DNA of 64,000 bases from Euwallacea fornicatus (Eukaryota > Arthropoda > Insecta > Coleoptera > Curculionidae): assembly GCF_040115645.1 (NCBI RefSeq), contig NC_089545.1, positions 2,480,001-2,544,000 of the forward strand, in the 5' to 3' direction. The notes beneath the pieces are model-generated. The model was not told the DNA's origin and did no database searches. It saw only the letters and a list, made by a program, of their open reading frames with translations. Positions 1-11,350 of this stretch are shown here, piece after piece. The translations under genes were made by a program, and so were the position numbers. How positions within the stretch are numbered: position 1 is the first letter of the stretch; each line of letters starts with the position of its first letter.

Positions 1-875
1 TTCGTATGAGCGTTCGTCCAGAGTGGTCAAAAAAAGATACATAACGTAGTAAATGACCCAAAAAATATGACACCCTATATAAAGCCACCGACGATTTTAA
101 CATTTTGTTGTAGAGTATTTCAAAGGAAATAGTTATGCGAAACTAAAAAATTTTAACTCAAGGCATATGTGAGAAAACTTTGCCATCCTGTATGTCGAAA
201 ATAATGCGTTTTTGGCCATGGACTCGTTAGCATTTTTTAAAATTATTTTGCACAGTACCATCATCTCCTGAAACATCCATATGAAAATATGCTACACCCT
301 GTATAAACCTCAAAAATACAGCGACCTTGTCCTTTGCTTCGGCTTTGTGTGGGAAAACGAGCTAAATTGAATCCAAAATTTTAGAAACAGGAAGACACTT
401 TGTAGGTGTGCAATTAAGAGGTCCTTTGTCTTGACTGAAATTGAACCCACTCGGTAGCACTCCCAATGACATTATTGAAAATTGATAATAATTAAAATCC
501 TACTATAAACACGAATTCAGCCGAAAACGGTGATTTCAATAACACGCTGCTAATTAGCCTAGGACTATTTTACCTTTAAACGTACTCAATCCCTGCCATT
601 AGATATAGTTAACCAACCCCCCTGCAAAATAAATCACCTACCTCATTGTGGGACTTTTCACATGGCGAACTAGTTTCTACGCGGGTAATTCCGCCGTAAA
701 AAAAGTACATAAAAAATGCCATACAGGGTTTTCTACCTGTATACAAGGTGCATATATATGGTCCTACATAAGTTGCCGTTAAACTGAACACGTTTGTACA
801 GGGGGAGGGACAAAGTTATTTTAAATTAGAGGTTTAAATTACGCAAACTAGTTACACAGGGCGTTGAAGACTCAC
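1..875 (-). other. CenG1A intron, 5' end of window, with a repeat copy
   Basis: Non-coding sequence after the donor of the P-loop exon; the next CenG1A exon was not found here. Bases 28-305 are a copy of repeat family A, described separately. The remaining 570 bases hold no recognisable gene. Confidence 0.6.
28..305 (+). repeat. Repeat family A, copy 1 (MITE-like)
   Basis: It shares an ordered series of blocks with the copy at 11034-11350: aaaaagatacataa, cattttgttgtagag, aaaaaattttaactcaaggc, gagaaaactttgccatcctg, gcgtttttggccatgg, gttagcattttttaaaat, a tcctgaaacatcc-like block, and the end acaccctgtataaa. The left end is degraded, with no clear TACAGG terminus. It is non-coding and non-autonomous. 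Confidence 0.7.
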
Positions 876-1108
876 CTGCAACTCAGGGGCGCCGCCTTCA
901 TCCCTTATTAGAAGCAAATAGCTCTGGTTGTCCACCAGTATTTCCTTTTTAAAACGACCGCCCTCTGGTGACTCCTCTTGCATGTAGGACCCGGTTAAGT
1001 ACCGATGCACCAAAGCTGATTTGCCGGAATTTAACGAGCCCACAATACCCAAACGCAAGTCCGGCACTGCTCTGGACAGGGTCCATTCTTGGGAGTTCAC
1101 GAAGGAAT
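876..1108 (-). CDS. CenG1A: CenG1A (AGAP) coding exon 2, GTPase-like domain; gene continues beyond position 1
   Basis: This is an internal exon of the centaurin-gamma/AGAP family: Arf GTPase-activating proteins with an N-terminal Ras-like GTPase domain, a PH domain, an ArfGAP zinc finger and ankyrin repeats. The 77 full codons contain NSQEWTLSRAVPDLRLGIVG, the P-loop GSLNSGKSALVHRYLTGSY, then QEESPEGGRFKKE and SYLLLIRDEGGAPELQ, nearly identical to vertebrate AGAP1 in the same order. It lies between an acceptor (AG at 1109-1110) and a GTGAG donor (874-875). It starts with two bases (AT) that complete a codon begun by G in the previous exon and ends in phase 0. The next exon, expected to begin near FAAWVDA and finish the GTPase fold, is not in bases 1-875. 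The PH, ArfGAP and ankyrin parts are therefore outside the window. Assignment is very secure. Confidence 0.95.
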
Positions 1109-1255
1109 CTGTAAAGATGTAATATTAGTTATTACTTGTTTAAATTTTTTTTCAATTCAAATTCAAATTACAAGAGTCTTGGTTGCTCTCGGTGTATTGC
1201 TGGTGGCTTATTAGGGATGGAAAATTTTATTGAGTATGATGTGCGAAATTTCTGG

Positions 1256-1450
1256 GTGTCATGAAGATTAAAAACTTGGCACATATTTAATAAAATTTGG
1301 CATCTCCCGACCTTTTAACTTCACCCATTTGTCAACTGCCGCTGTCCGAAATTAATACAGAAGAAAAATGTCCGTATTTCATGGCGACCCAAGATTTGAA
1401 ATAAGTTGGAATAGAGTCTACGTTCGGCCGGTGGATTTTCAATATATCAA
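1256..1450 (+). repeat. Repeat family B, copy 1 (diverged)
   Basis: It resembles 9285-9475 in the same orientation. Shared blocks run in order: a block ending gaccttttaacttcacccat, then caactgccgctgtcc (versus gagctgctgtcg), attaatacagaagaaa (versus attgtttatacaggaaa), and atggcgacccaagattt with aagttggaata (versus catcgcgatccaagatta with aagttggaaca). The copies are too diverged to define ends. The element class is unknown. Confidence 0.4.
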
Positions 1451-2328
1451 ATTTCCTAAACGGTGGGATATAAAATGACTTCTAATGTTGCGCACACCGT
1501 TCTATGAAAGTTAATATCTAGCCAGAATCATATTTCTCGAGCTCTTAATGCTTAAACAATAATATTGTAAGCTAAGCCGTTGGGGTACTGCTGGCAATCT
1601 GCAACTTCGCTATCTAATGCACCTATATCACACGTTTGTCGAAAAATATTTGCTCTGAAATAGATGGGTCTTCTCGAAGCATCCGTCATCTATTGTGGTG
1701 GAATTTTGATTCTTTGCCCAGCGGGGCAGCTGCGCCATCATCTGTTATTTGAGATACCGACAACGAGACGCTCTCGCGTACCTCAGCTGGTGTTCTGTAT
1801 TTATATGGTACTCACCTTTTTTGGTCGATAATAGGATGCTGTTTACACGATTTTATCGTTGCATTACTCAACGTCATCAAGATTTAGATTAATAGATTTA
1901 CTTATTGATCGTATAGACATTTATTGAAAGGCGGTGGAAACCCTCATATCGGGGGGTACGTCGCACCGCTGATCGGAGCGTGAAGAACAATTAAAATTAA
2001 ATTGAAGAAATAGTGAAATTTGCTAGTGTATGGTATAATTTGGCGCATCAACATACCTAAACTCCGCTTTCGTAACCAGGAGTTAACTGCGTCCTGTATG
2101 TTAACTTAAGATGCGCGAGTGTTAAGAGTTTTGTCACGCCGGGTCAAGGGTCCGTTTTTGGAAGGTTAACACTCGAAATAAAATGACCGTATTTTAAAAT
2201 TGACAGGTCGTCGACATCTGTCCTTCTCCGTTCCCAAAACAAATGACTATTTAAACTCTCAGAGTTAAAACGTAACATTCCTTTATAAAACCGGGCCTAA
2301 GGGTTCCGCAAGAATACCTCAGGAAATG

Positions 2329-2353
2329 AAAAAAAAAAAAAAAAAAAAAAAAA
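2329..2353 (+). repeat. Poly(A) run, 25 bases
   Basis: Uninterrupted run of 25 A after ...caggaaatg. It could be the tail of a retroposed (SINE-like) sequence on the plus strand. I could not define a 5' end, internal promoter boxes or target-site duplications, so a simple homopolymer is equally possible. Confidence 0.6.
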
Positions 2354-5300
2354 CAATTTCGTTATTAAAAACCGCAACACGGTTCAGTTTGATTTCCGTT
2401 TCTAAGTCGCTTGCGAAATGGCATGAGCCAATTATATGTCGGGCAATGTGGAGGGACGCTGTAGGTGAACCCACGAAACCATGACACCTAATGTGTATAC
2501 GAATACTCTTGTTGCCTACAATGTACTTGCCCTTTGAAATGAATATTTGTCGCCGACTAAACTGATGCCAAGATTATTAATAAATTACCTACATTCAAGC
2601 GAATTCCGTGGCAATATGCAAAACAAACTTATTTTGATATGAAATGTTGGTAAGAGAAATACGCAGTGGTACACGTTTTACTGTTAGGAGATAAGCGGTA
2701 CGAAAGGAGCTTGTAGATCTATTGTGCAATACTCCACGTACCGAATCCAATACCGCTGTACGTCGGTAGATTATCATTAAAGTAACAATAACGGTTTCCA
2801 ATATCAGTTGGGGCAATAAAAAACGGGCCAAAAATTATCTACCATACAAGGGGTACAAGTATGACCTACATAAAAATTATACTATACAAGAATCAATAAT
2901 TATGAATTCAAGATTGCTGCCAGTCTACGTGATACTCACACCTGCCTTAAAACTTAGGCAACTCACCAAATATTTTCAGCAATAAATTCTTGTCCTGTGC
3001 AAACACATTTGAAAAAATTTTATTTGCAAAAGGATTGAAGGATCACAATGAAAATTGTCCCAATTAGCCAAAGAGATGGATAGAATTTTTTCACTCAGAG
3101 TAATCTCTATCAGCTGCCTTAGTCGGCTGATTATGAGGTTCTCACCCATCTGTTTCACTTTCTGGTAAAATATGTAGGTTTCAATGGGAAAATTGCATTT
3201 TCTGGCATTTCTCATACTTTCCCAAATATCTTAGAATCTCTTAGTACATCACACAACACTTAGTATGACTGTGTAGGTTTTTGAAATGAACTCCACAAAC
3301 GGCAATATTCGCCACGCTTCTTATAACTTCAAGCTTATTTTGGAAATAGCAATAGAAGATTAACTATATTATATGTATTATAAATTAATTAATAAAAAAA
3401 AATAATAACAAAATAAAAATAAAAATAGTATATTGAACTAGAAGCACGGGTTTCGGTCCTTCGCTAGCGCTGGAAGTCTGTGGTTCCCTCTGGAATATTC
3501 AGGCTCTTCGCGAATCTGGCCACCTCTCTAGCTTCACATCTTGAGATTTGCCGATCCCATTACATCTGTGCCGAAAAAACTTTTGTGTGTCAATTGTCGG
3601 ATCTCCCTCTCCTGAAGACACAGCCGGCATCCTGCTCTTCAGAGATGCCCATTTTGTGCAAATGGGCCAAAAACACGTGGTTAGTAATCCAGTGCAACCA
3701 GATCAAACCTGCACTTAGCACTAACTACAGATTCGCACATAACGTGTTTCACGGTCTACTCATCCTAAAGACATATGTGGCTGATTTTATAATTTAGCCA
3801 GTAACCTCTTGAAGTGTGCCGTAGCACTAGCTTACTCCAGTACTCCTGGAACTTCAGCTCGCCCAATCTATAGAACTCAGCATTCAACATGTAGTGGAAC
3901 ACTCCTTTGTGTCAGGAGAATGAAGGACTTTCCCTGGCAAGACTCGATTACATTTATGCTTAATTGATGAGAAAGGATTTACTGGTTTGGTAGCCGTACC
4001 CCGTTGGCCCCAAGAATGGGTCTAAGAGAGTTCTCCTTCGGGTGCTGCTCCAGCAACTTTTTCAAATTCTTGAGCAAAAATGATGTTGGACTTATAAGTC
4101 TAAGTACTTTTCGGTGTAGGGCGTTACTTCTGATTTTAGGAATTTTTGAGGCAATCCGAAGTCGTATCCAATTACTTGTAATATGGTTTCAGGCTAAGAT
4201 TGCTTGTAAGAGCGTTTTCAGTGACGGTACGAACTTGTCTATGATTGAGTCATTTTGACCGGTCTTGAGGACGCGGATTCCAATCTTCATTCAAATTGTC
4301 AGGAGAAGGGAATTTAGAATTATAGCACAATATGCAGGTTGTTTAGGAAAATTGAAACGTTTCTAAATTATGTTATTTTTTTAATAAGAAGTCTACAATA
4401 TTTTGACCTACTTTTCTTCCAGAGGTGGTTCTGTACAAAGCTCATGAGTCATAATGCATATATATATATACATATACTGCATTCGACAGTTTTTGAAATA
4501 ACGAAGTACATATAAAGTCTTCTATTAGGCATAGTGTAGGGGATAGAGTGTGAAGACTATGTGGGTTGGAGAATAGTGGTTTGTACATGTTTCATTCGTA
4601 GATACACCGCTTCGATATGTAAGAAAATAAAAAGTTCAGTAGAATTTTCATTTTGAAAATGTATGGAAAAAATTGCGAGGGCACACTAGAACTACTTTAA
4701 ACTCGTTATAAACATTTTATAGCATCCCAATTCCATAAAAAATGATATTAAAAATATTCTTTTAAAATAGTTTATTCGTTCTTTTGTGGTCAAAACAACT
4801 AAATCTGTGATATAAATAGATTAGACAGACGAAAATACGCGTGGCAGTTTATTTGGGTTTTTGGATATACAATGACTAAGCTTCCACTCAAATAATTTGG
4901 CAATAACAAAGAAGAAAAGTAGAATAAAAATGAGTAATATTTCTCTCTACCTTCGTTATATTTTCGATTGAAGCATTTGCATTATTTATCAATTTTCAAA
5001 CTGGTCAATAAAACACAATATGCGCCTACAATGAAACCATGGACAATTCAAATATTATTCTCATTACATAATGTCACTATACCATCATGATACAATCATT
5101 ACGTGTTACACCATCGTCAATTTTGCAGCCTGCTCAGCAATAATTATTGTTGCGTACGTAATGTGAACTGCGACTCTCTGAGCAAAATTTCCCCTTAGGT
5201 ATGTCAATTTAGTTATTATTGTGGCAACAAATGATGCCGCGTTATCACTAAATCACAATAGCGCTTAATTAGACTACGGTGAAATGCGCAAGCATTTTTT

Positions 5301-6893
5301 ACAGTAAAAGTTTAGTCTATTCCCCAATCTCGAACTCTAATGAGCCAACCTTTGCATCATAAGGCAGCAAGGTCTCTCCTGGCATCTGCAAACGGGACAA
5401 AATTTAGTGCGTCTTCCCATATAAGGCACTAAATTCAAAGCTCCGCGTATAAGTATCTCAGAAGTGTTTGCTTTTTTTATTTTTTTTTTATTGTTGCCAA
5501 GACTGGCCATATGTCGAATGACCCACACAAAACGTGAAGCTCGTAAAATGTAAACGTTGAAAAATGTGTTCTGCAAATGCTACTTAAATGCTTTATCTTG
5601 ACAGAATTTTAATGAAATGAACGCTTCTTGTTATTGTATACTTCATTTTTGGAGCCCAATATTTTTAAGGGGGGTTTTAATGAGGTGAGGTAATTAGGAT
5701 TCGAGTGCTATAGTGATCGCGTTACTGGTTTCGAAAAGGACTACTTTTTGAGTTAGATTTAACCGCTGACACAGAAAGCTGGTAGTCCAAGCCGGATTCG
5801 AACGAAAACGTTCATGCTTTGAACTTTTAAAATAATATTAAGTTTATAAATTGTTGTATATGAACGCTAGGAAATACCGTGTTTGTATAAATGATCAAAT
5901 ATTATTCCAATACAAAATTAATCACTTCTGGTAAAATTTAAATTCGTAAATACAAGAAAAATTGGTGTATGTGTGTATATTTTAGCCTTGATGATTTAAT
6001 GAACTTTCATGATCTAATACGAGTGTAATTTTCATATAAGTGTGCATGTTCTGGTGATGCAAATGGAGAAATAAATTGGCTAAATTGCTAACGCTAGGTC
6101 TTTCTTAGAACCGCAAAAAAAGAAGTTCCCGAACTAGTATATAATAAGAAGAAGTATTAACAGTCCCGTTGAACGTTAAGGACAACGTGGAAACTTCGTA
6201 TGAACTACCTTGCATATATATTCAGGTTCTAAGCATATTTTCTGCAACATAATACAAATTGATTTTTTTGCATTTGTGCAGAAACTTAAAGGCAACTTTT
6301 GTTCCAAGCTCAAAACTTTTCCTCCGTTTTCCATTATTATTAGCCTTACCTTCACAATTTTCCGGTATTTAAATTGTATGTTTACTGTTACATATTTTCG
6401 CCATTTTCATATTCTTTAATTTCCAGATCTCTTTCTCTAATATTTTTTATAATTTTTTACGTATTCTGGTGGTACGTTTTTCTCCCCCTAGTAGTGGAAC
6501 ACTTTTAATTTTTTTCTTCGTTCTCCGCTTCTCTCTCTCTCTTTCTCTTTCGCTTAATTTCTTCTGCATTCAAATTTTCGCTTCGTCTTACCTTTTTGAA
6601 TTGAAGAATTCAATTCAAAAATTCGAATTCCGGCTACAAATAAATGACTCATGTGACTTCAAAAACATATATTTTGGCAAACATTACTCTGGCTACGTTC
6701 ATTAAACTCACACGTATACGTAGTGAGAATTTTTTTTTTTACCTGAACATACGATTTTACACTTGTTTCATTTTCAAGTTAGATCCAGTTCTATGGGTGC
6801 GATAGATTAAAATTCTTGTTTGATATATTTACGTTATTCTAAATTGGCAAATAAGCGATACATTAAATTGTAAATTGTTTTGTACTATCTCAC

Positions 6894-7116
6894 CGCTCTT
6901 TCTTTTTTCGGGCAAAACGAAACTCTTGCTGCGTTTCACCCTCAAGGAGCGCCTCCTCAAACTCCGCAAAAAATTCTCAGGCATCTTCTGGAACTTCTGA
7001 GGTTCTGCCTGTTTCTTCGTATCCGACATCATCAGCCAGTTTTTTACCGTTGTCATGGAAATCCCGCGGGATTTCTTTGGTGTCGGAGGAGGCTCGTTGT
7101 TGCGTATATCCACCAT
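6894..7116 (-). CDS. CenG1A: Candidate alternative first coding exon of CenG1A
   Basis: Open frame of 74 codons plus G, starting MVDIRNNEPPPTPKKSRGIS and rich in Lys, Arg and Ser (SLRRRSLRVKRSKSFVLPEK). It ends at a good donor, AGCG|GTGAGA (GT at 6892-6893). The exon ends in phase 1 with G, exactly like exon 1 at 28566-28743. It would therefore splice in frame to the P-loop exon at 876-1108, giving KRKSG-D-SFVNSQEWTL with the same rebuilt Asp. A CpG-dense, promoter-like patch lies just upstream (7215-7375) within otherwise AT-rich intron. The protein segment itself is not recognised; it looks like a basic, possibly phosphorylated N-terminal extension. Alternatives are the start of a nested gene or a chance open frame. 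The phase match, donor and CpG patch together favour a second promoter. Confidence 0.5.
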
Positions 7117-7400
7117 TTTTGCGTAGCTTCAGTGCTGTTATCCAAAAATTATGAGGGTACACAGTATTCACTTAACTACATTTTGGCACGACTTTGTGGC
7201 ATTTTGTTTATCGAAATTTATGACGGATGCGCGTTCGCGACGTTTTCGGACTGCGTTCCGAACGTTCTGACTTTGGCGCCGCGCGAACAAATGCGAAACG
7301 GTCGACGTTCGGCAGGTTTACTTCCGAAAGCCGCGTGTGGAGCGGATGCGCACGCCCAAAAAGAGGAACTTTCGTATGGGTAGTGCCTTTCTGCGTACTC
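7117..7400 (-). promoter_or_regulatory. CpG-dense putative internal promoter upstream of the alternative CenG1A exon
   Basis: About 25 CpG dinucleotides fall within roughly 155 bases (7217-7373), for example gatgcgcgttcgcgacg and ggcgccgcgcgaac, while the surrounding intron is AT-rich and CpG-poor. It lies 100-260 bases upstream, on the minus strand, of the ATG at 7116. Both strands are open over parts of the patch, but no protein family is recognised in it. A promoter plus 5' UTR is the simplest reading; this is inference from composition and position. Confidence 0.4.
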
Positions 7401-9284
7401 TACATATTGATGCGTTAATAATGCTGAAATATTCTGTTAAAAAAACACTTAAGCAACTTCCTGAGACAAAATTTTAAATCCAGAAATAAAAAACAAAAAC
7501 GACTTCGCTCTAAGTATCTTTGCTTTACCAGTTGGCGAGATACTTTCGTACGTGCTTATCCCTAAATAACGTATTGTTCTGTTATCACCTACGTACGGGG
7601 TACCTGCGAAACGGAGATGAACCTGTTAACTAGAAGTTCCTTATACATAGTATGTTGAGAAGTACGGCTCTTAAAACTCTGTATTCAAAACGTGCCGAGC
7701 TTGGTCCTTCCTTGCACCTTTGGACTGCCTTCTCGGAGCTCAATTAAATAGTAGCTTGAGGTAGTACTTTTACACACACAGGTGCGGAAAAGTTTTATCG
7801 TAATATTATCGCCTACCCATAAATATACCTGATGCTACTCTATTTTGCATGTGGTAAAACTTTTCATTACTCATGTGCTTGGAAATACGTGCAGTAAAGT
7901 TACATTATCGCAAATTTTTAAAGAAGAAAAAATCGATTTCGCACCAACTGAAGGTAGAAATTGGTTCACATTATAGTTCGCTCAGTACGTTTGCCAGATT
8001 AGCTGAATGAGCGAATTCTCTAAAGGTTATCATACTTGTATCGTAGTAAGTACAGAATTTGGTGGCTCTAGTGGCACAGTTGCGGAGCTAGTAACAAGGG
8101 AACCTTATTTAAATAAACTGAAGAAGCGAAATATTTCTTGCACCTCTTTTTTCCTCCTAATACTGAACCGTCCCATGTGACCTTTGTTATGGGTCAATAT
8201 CTTAACGAAGGTCACGCAGGCACCAAGGTTTCGGATAGGCTACGCCAAAAAACTTCATTGCATCTTTTCGCAGCGTCCTCCTAATGGGACAGATTCCCAT
8301 CAGGAAAAAACCGAACTGGTCCAGCTGAAACAGGGGTAGAAAAATTAAGTATTACAAAGGCTAAAAATCCGGAAATGCGACCGTTTTGTGTAGCGAACCG
8401 GAAACAAGTCAGAGTTCACAAAGGTTATGTAACGCTTATACTTGATCTTTGACTGACGTGACATTTTTCTGTAACCATACAGTTCCGGTTCTTTTTGTCA
8501 GTTAACGTGGGACCTAGAATGACGAATTACTAATTAAAACATTCGGACGAGCACAAAACTATAACGCATAAGTAGTAGAGATAATTTTTTTGCTAATAAC
8601 CCTGGGAGGCTCCTAATAAGACAGATGCGAGTTCTTAACCACTAAGCACCTATTGAAATTTGCCCATGGGCCCAAATTCCTTTTTCTTGTTGGTAATTCG
8701 TATTATGCACACGCGATCGGGTTTGTAGAGAAAAATCCGTTTGAAAGTGTATGGCCTCGGCTCGTTAGTTTTGTTCGGAAACACATCATTATATTGTCAA
8801 AAATAGGACATTGAAAAAAGTGCTTTCGAAGGGCGTCATCAAGCAGATTTCCCATACTACCTTCAAAATTCGTTGATATAAATTGAAAATTGAAGAAGTT
8901 TATTTGTTACGGTTCGAATATTGGGGACCGTCATAAGGGCACGAGGCGTAACGTCACGCCATATGAAATCAAAAAACACTTTCCCCTCAATCTTTGCAGG
9001 GCGTTTTCTTAATAATCTCGAGAGATTATCATCCGTCCCATTACACACTCCACTTGCCTCGCCCTCTCAGAAAAAATCCCTTAGGCTTTAAGGGGACATT
9101 TTCCCCTTGCACTTACAGTGAAACAACATTAGTCATTTATAATCTAGGAATGAATCATGCAATGAAGGAAGAGCATGTACAGGGCCATTTGTGCTTACGG
9201 GGGAAAATTGTACGGCAAATATATACGCTTACGAAATATATGTGTGTTTTCTAACGTATTAAACATCTTGGGCCATTAGGGCAT

Positions 9285-9475
9285 GCCGATGATTTTTAAA
9301 ATTTATATGGGTAATAGTAACAGCGGCCAAATTTGACATTTACTGAAATTCTGACCTCGCCAATTTTTCAAATTGAGCTGCTGTCGTTTTTAATTGTTTA
9401 TACAGGAAACAACACATATGCAGTCCATCGCGATCCAAGATTATTAACAAGTTGGAACAATATATAGCTATTTAT
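9285..9475 (+). repeat. Repeat family B, copy 2 (diverged)
   Basis: Diverged second copy of the block series at 1256-1450, in the same orientation. It includes ctgacctcgccaatttttca, gagctgctgtcg, tttatacaggaaac, atcgcgatccaagatt and aagttggaacaa. No open frame and no clear termini are visible. Confidence 0.4.
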
Positions 9476-10651
9476 ATAAGCAGTTAAAAAACTAGAGTTT
9501 TGCGTAACGAACGAGATTCTACGAGACCAGTGAAGTGAAATCTAGCAATATGACACAACCGACATATTATAAAACGGGATATCCTGATCAGCTTTAAACA
9601 TGTTTTTTTATATAAAAATTTGGAAAATTCAAATTAAAATTTTGAAAGCTAGCCCGTCGGTTTGCAGCCAAGAGTATCTTGTATCCATCTAAGTCGACTT
9701 TTTTTGATGCCGAAAGGAAGACTTAAAGTAACCACTCCCCTTTTATAAAATTCAACCGTTAAAATCACCCCCCACACCCAAAAAAGTAAAAAACCGCGAT
9801 TTGATTAGAAAATTATGAAAATTTATTCTGTAAAAGAACGGGGATTTTTTTAGGGGTGGACTTAATTAGAGCCGGAATTCTTTAAAGCTGAACATTTCTC
9901 CATGCACGATTCCTAAATCGCTTCATTACATGCTCTACTAATTTCAACAAATCATTGTTATGGAAATACTGGAGTTGTTTTATAACAATTTGCTATGAGA
10001 TCAAGTCCGAAAGCGGAACAATTACTAAAAGTAGTTTTTGGCTTGTTTACCAATTACATAAGACAAATGTTTTTGCGGGAGCATTTCAATTTTGTTATGT
10101 GGAACAATAAAAAATATACTACGCCTTTTTACCATAGTAATTCATTTACCTTGGTGAAAATTGACTGAATGATTATTTTCTTATTCAACACACAGTCATG
10201 GGCGACACGTCCTGAAAAGAGGCAATAAAACCTTCCTTCCAATTAAAAACCAACTTTTAGTCGAGCCCGCGAATAAATAACGTCGAAACGACCTCCCTAT
10301 CATGTCACAAAAACAGACGTCATCGTAACTTTGCCATTCGAATATACGGATTTCAATAGGAAGACGAGGGACTTATAGTAAATAACAGAAAATGCGGAGG
10401 GGTACACATATTATGAATGTAATATTACGTACCTCGGGACACCTAGGGTGGCTCCAAGGGATTCTATAAGAATCTTTTGTATTTATCGACAGCTCGGCGT
10501 CGTAAAAATCAGAGAAAGACATGTATATTAAATGTTTTCTGACAAGGGAGGAAAAATACATTCAGTGGGGTAATGTCAATTCGACCTTTAAACTATAACT
10601 TTAAAACATAGCAATTTTGATTCTATGATATAGTACTCTGGAGTAGTACGA

Positions 10652-10830
10652 GCTGTAACATGTCATCACGGAAATATTTCAGGGAGCAAGAGTACTCTGG
10701 AAAATAAAAAAAAATGCTAATAGATTTACGATCGAAAAACTGTCGTTTTCGATATACAGGGTGGCAAAGTTTAACATTTTTACCCATGTTTTGCGTTTTC
10801 TCACGTATGCCCTGAATTAAAATTTTGAAA
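10652..10830 (-). repeat. Repeat family A, copy 3 (inverted, partial)
   Basis: The reverse complement matches the copy at 11034-11350: atttcagggagc, aaaaaaaaatgctaatag, then ttcgatatacagggtggcaa and gttttctcacgtatgccctg, ending near aattaaaattttgaaa. It lies about 200 bases from copy 2 in the opposite direction, so the pair forms a large imperfect inverted repeat. Confidence 0.65.
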
Positions 10831-11033
10831 ATGTAAAATATCAATAATCAAAATAAAAATAATATACTGCTGAATCTCAGCCATGACATCTTAGATCGCA
10901 AACCGGGATACGTGAACTCGACTTTTCTAATTTGCAACGATAGATATTTTTGCAAATTCTAGAAAAACGCTACAAGATACGAAAATACCAAATAGCAAAA
11001 TAATTGAAGGAGTTAAAATTTAGTATCAGACTT

Positions 11034-11350
11034 TATACAGGATATTTCAAAAAAGAGATACAAAGCATAAAATAATACATGTCCCAGAAAAGCAGCGCGC
11101 TGTATACGGCTACAGAAGAGCTTGACGTTTTGTTGTAGAGGTTCCTAAGAAAAATAAGAACACAAAATTTAAAAAATTGAATTCAAGGCGAAAAATGCAA
11201 AATATGAGAAAAAAAATGCGAAGCTTTACCACCCCGTACATCAGAATCGACGCGTTTTTGACCATGGTCCTGTCAGCATTTTTTTATTATTTTGACGATT
11301 AATGTCGCTCCCTGAAGTAGCTGCATGATGATACGTTACACCCTGTATAG
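11034..11350 (+). mobile_element. Repeat family A, copy 2: best preserved MITE-like element (about 317 bp)
   Basis: It begins tatacaggatatttcaaaa and ends acaccctgtata, so the outermost bases form a short inverted repeat typical of non-autonomous DNA transposons. The interior carries gacgttttgttgtagagg, a tgaattcaaggcgaaaaatg block, taccaccccgtacatc, gacgcgtttttgaccatggt and tcagcatttttttatt, all found in other copies. It has no coding capacity. It is the reference copy for the family in this window. Confidence 0.7.

Larger units (their letters stand above)
1109..6893 (-). other. CenG1A intron between the P-loop exon and the alternative exon
   Basis: Intronic, AT-rich, with no exon or nested gene I can support. 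It contains a diverged repeat (1256-1450), a 25-base A run (2329-2353), a short TA stretch near 4459-4480, and a pyrimidine-rich CTCT stretch near 6530-6550. The few open frames here (for example 2976-3215 minus and 3480-3797 plus) have no family signature and look like chance. Confidence 0.6.

Noticed and set aside
2327..2353. SINE tail
   Set aside because: The A run is real, but no Pol III boxes or target duplications were found, so a SINE was not called.
5760..5815. tRNA-like ggattcgaac string
   Set aside because: No matching acceptor stem or anticodon arm could be folded around it.
6880..7383. Plus-strand open frame of 167 codons
   Set aside because: It is antisense to the better-supported exon at 6894-7116 and crosses the CpG-rich patch, where stops are rare; no family signature.
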